Shown piece by piece: positions 61,438 to 64,000 of a stretch of 64,000 bases of DNA. The notes below the pieces were generated by a model. The model saw only the letters and a list, made by a program, of their open reading frames with translations, did not search any database and was not told where the DNA came from. Source of the DNA: an uncultured Mollicutes bacterium (lineage in GTDB: Bacteria; Bacillota_I; Bacilli_A; Acholeplasmatales; Anaeroplasmataceae). The stretch covers positions 1 to 64,000 of the forward strand of contig CAMWKG010000001.1 in the NCBI GenBank assembly GCA_947174785.1. The letters run 5' to 3'. Every line of letters begins with the position of its first letter. Within the stretch, counting starts at the first letter, position 1. Made by a program: the position numbers and the translations under genes.

Positions 61438-61518
61438 TCTTTTTTCTTAAGAATATTGGCGTTTGTCTAAGCAATTTTTCTCCTAGTATCATACTTTATG
61501 ATAGGAGGTGAATTCATA

Positions 61519-61932
61519 ATGCCAATTGAAACTGTAAATGACTGCCTAGATTGTAACTACATTAGAGAAACAGTAGCCAGAATTGATAAGCTACAAAAGG
61601 AAGTTATTACTGTAGGAGAAAACCGTTGTATCAGCTGTGACACATCTTTATTCAATCCTGCAAACAATACAATTCCTGTAGCCTTATACAGTGAATGTGG
61701 AACCCTATTTACTGGTTTAACCGATGTAACAGGAACGACAACATCCTTCTTTAGAATTGAATCAATTCGCTGTGGAAGATTTGTTACTCTTAGATTATTA
61801 ACTGAAGATGGTGGAACACTAACTGCAACTCTTAGAACTATGATTCTTGATTTAGATGCTGTTAAGGGAATTCAGTGCTTTGAACCAATCACAGTAGAGC
61901 TATGTACTTCCTCTGTTACACCTCAGGCTTAA
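61519..61932 (+). CDS. Spore coat protein of the CotY/CotZ family
   Basis: 137 residues from the ATG at 61519, which follows AGGAGGTG. The pattern fits CotY/CotZ: scattered Cys (LDCNY, CISCDT, ECGTL, SIRCGRF, QCFEP), then TIPVALYSECGTLF, TTSFFRIESIRC and the GIQCFEPITVELC ending. These proteins form the cross-linked outer coat or crust. Which of the two it matches is not clear. It is convergent with tgt and divergent from the PTS-like pair. Confidence 0.8.
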   Translation: MPIETVNDCLDCNYIRETVARIDKLQKEVITVGENRCISCDTSLFNPANNTIPVALYSECGTLFTGLTDVTGTTTSFFRIESIRCGRFVTLRLLTEDGGTLTATLRTMILDLDAVKGIQCFEPITVELCTSSVTPQA

Positions 61933-61934
61933 GC

Positions 61935-63561
<1,627 letters not shown>

Positions 63562-63576
63562 ATATGTACCTTCTTT

Positions 63577-64000
63577 CTATTCTATAAGCATAGCATCTCC
63601 AAAGGAGAAAAAACGATATTTTTCTTTTACAGCCTCTTCATATGCCTTCAAAATAAATTCTCTTCCAGCAAGTGCACTTACAAGCATAATAAGTGTTGAT
63701 TTTGGCAAATGGAAATTTGTAATTTGTGCATCAATCGCTTTAAAGGAATATCCTGGATAAATAAATATTTTTGTTGAAGCACAAACCTCTTTAAAGCCAT
63801 CCTGATATGCTGATTCTAAGGTTCTTGTAGAGGTTGTTCCAACTGCAATAATTCTTTTGTGCGCTGCTTTAGCCCTATTTAATGCAGCTGCAGCATCTTT
63901 AGATATTTCATAGTATTCCTCATGCATCACATGATGAGTCAAATCATCTTCCTCCACAGGTCTAAATGTTCCTAGTCCGACATGAAGAGTAATAAAAACA
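63577..64000 (-). CDS. queA: tRNA preQ1(34) ribosyltransferase-isomerase QueA (partial)
   Basis: The C-terminal part of QueA; the start lies beyond the window edge. The sequence reads on open to 64000, where the protein shows [13 protein letters not shown], then [36 protein letters not shown] and NFHLPKSTL, all QueA signatures. The enzyme adds the epoxycyclopentane moiety from SAM to preQ1 in tRNA. It works right after Tgt. Confidence 0.95.
   Translation of the reverse strand, partial: VFITLHVGLGTFRPVEEDDLTHHVMHEEYYEISKDAAAALNRAKAAHKRIIAVGTTSTRTLESAYQDGFKEVCASTKIFIYPGYSFKAIDAQITNFHLPKSTLIMLVSALAGREFILKAYEEAVKEKYRFFSFGDAMLIE

Noticed and set aside
61490-61498. Sigma-K-like CATACTTTA box before the coat gene
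   Set aside because: It would place the transcription start inside the ribosome site, and no -35 element is evident.

Overview
The window reads as a chromosomal segment of an AT-rich, endospore-forming Firmicute. Three things point there: sporulation genes (spoIIAA, spoIIAB, spoIVA, spoVAC, spoVAD, spoVAE and a CotY/CotZ-type coat protein), a Bacillus-type RNase P RNA, and Bacillus-like synteny at rimP-nusA-ylxR-ylxQ-infB-rbfA, infC-rpmI-rplT, secG-rnr-smpB-ssrA and xerD-deoB. TGA is used as a stop and TGG as Trp, so the code is standard and not the mycoplasma one. The gene content would fit an early-branching Bacilli or Erysipelotrichia-like lineage, but that placement is inference.

Layout. 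Bases 1-19,279 are mostly on the plus strand. They hold a large Ig-like lipoprotein, rpsO, pnp, an AraC/GyrI-type regulator, rnpB, a PadR-controlled envelope cassette (PadR, DUF1700, DUF4097), lepA, a HIT protein, an unassigned hairpin RNA, a TPP riboswitch driving thiT, mscL (minus strand), and the run amidohydrolase-hemW-xerD-deoB-iron alcohol dehydrogenase. Bases 19,280-31,100 are mostly on the minus strand. They contain an 800-bp gene-free stretch with long complementary segments, a Fic-like protein lacking the Fic motif, a uridine-kinase-like fusion, spoIVA, a small peptidase/flavoprotein cluster, spoVACDE and a two-gene spoIIA operon with no sigF.

Bases 31,249-42,910 hold a lipoprotein, an FAD protein, CarD and a hydrolase, the infC operon with its leader, a four-gene cluster (secreted beta-rich protein, anchored protein, ABC ATPase, ABC permease), lipid enzymes (diacylglycerol-kinase-like and PlsC-like), a second HIT protein and Mrp. 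Bases 42,932-64,000 hold the nusA-infB operon, a macro-domain protein, a FakA-like mini-protein, an XRE protein with about 18 five-residue repeats, a two-component system with a lipoprotein, ssrA-smpB-rnr-secG, nucleoside and phenylalanine enzymes, and trmB-pepV. They end with a degenerate PTS-like pair, a coat protein and the queuosine genes tgt-queA (queA runs off the window).

Themes. Translation and RNA turnover dominate (S15, L20, L35, IF2, IF3, LepA, RbfA, RimP, NusA, PNPase, RNase R, RNase P RNA and its likely partner YlxR, tmRNA-SmpB). Sporulation genes are scattered among them. The points most worth a second look are the HPr-like/EIIB-like pair that has lost both phosphorylation residues, the secreted-protein/ABC cluster, the gene-free stretch at 19.3-20.1 kb, spoIIA without sigF, the unusual tmRNA tag, and three candidate small RNAs.
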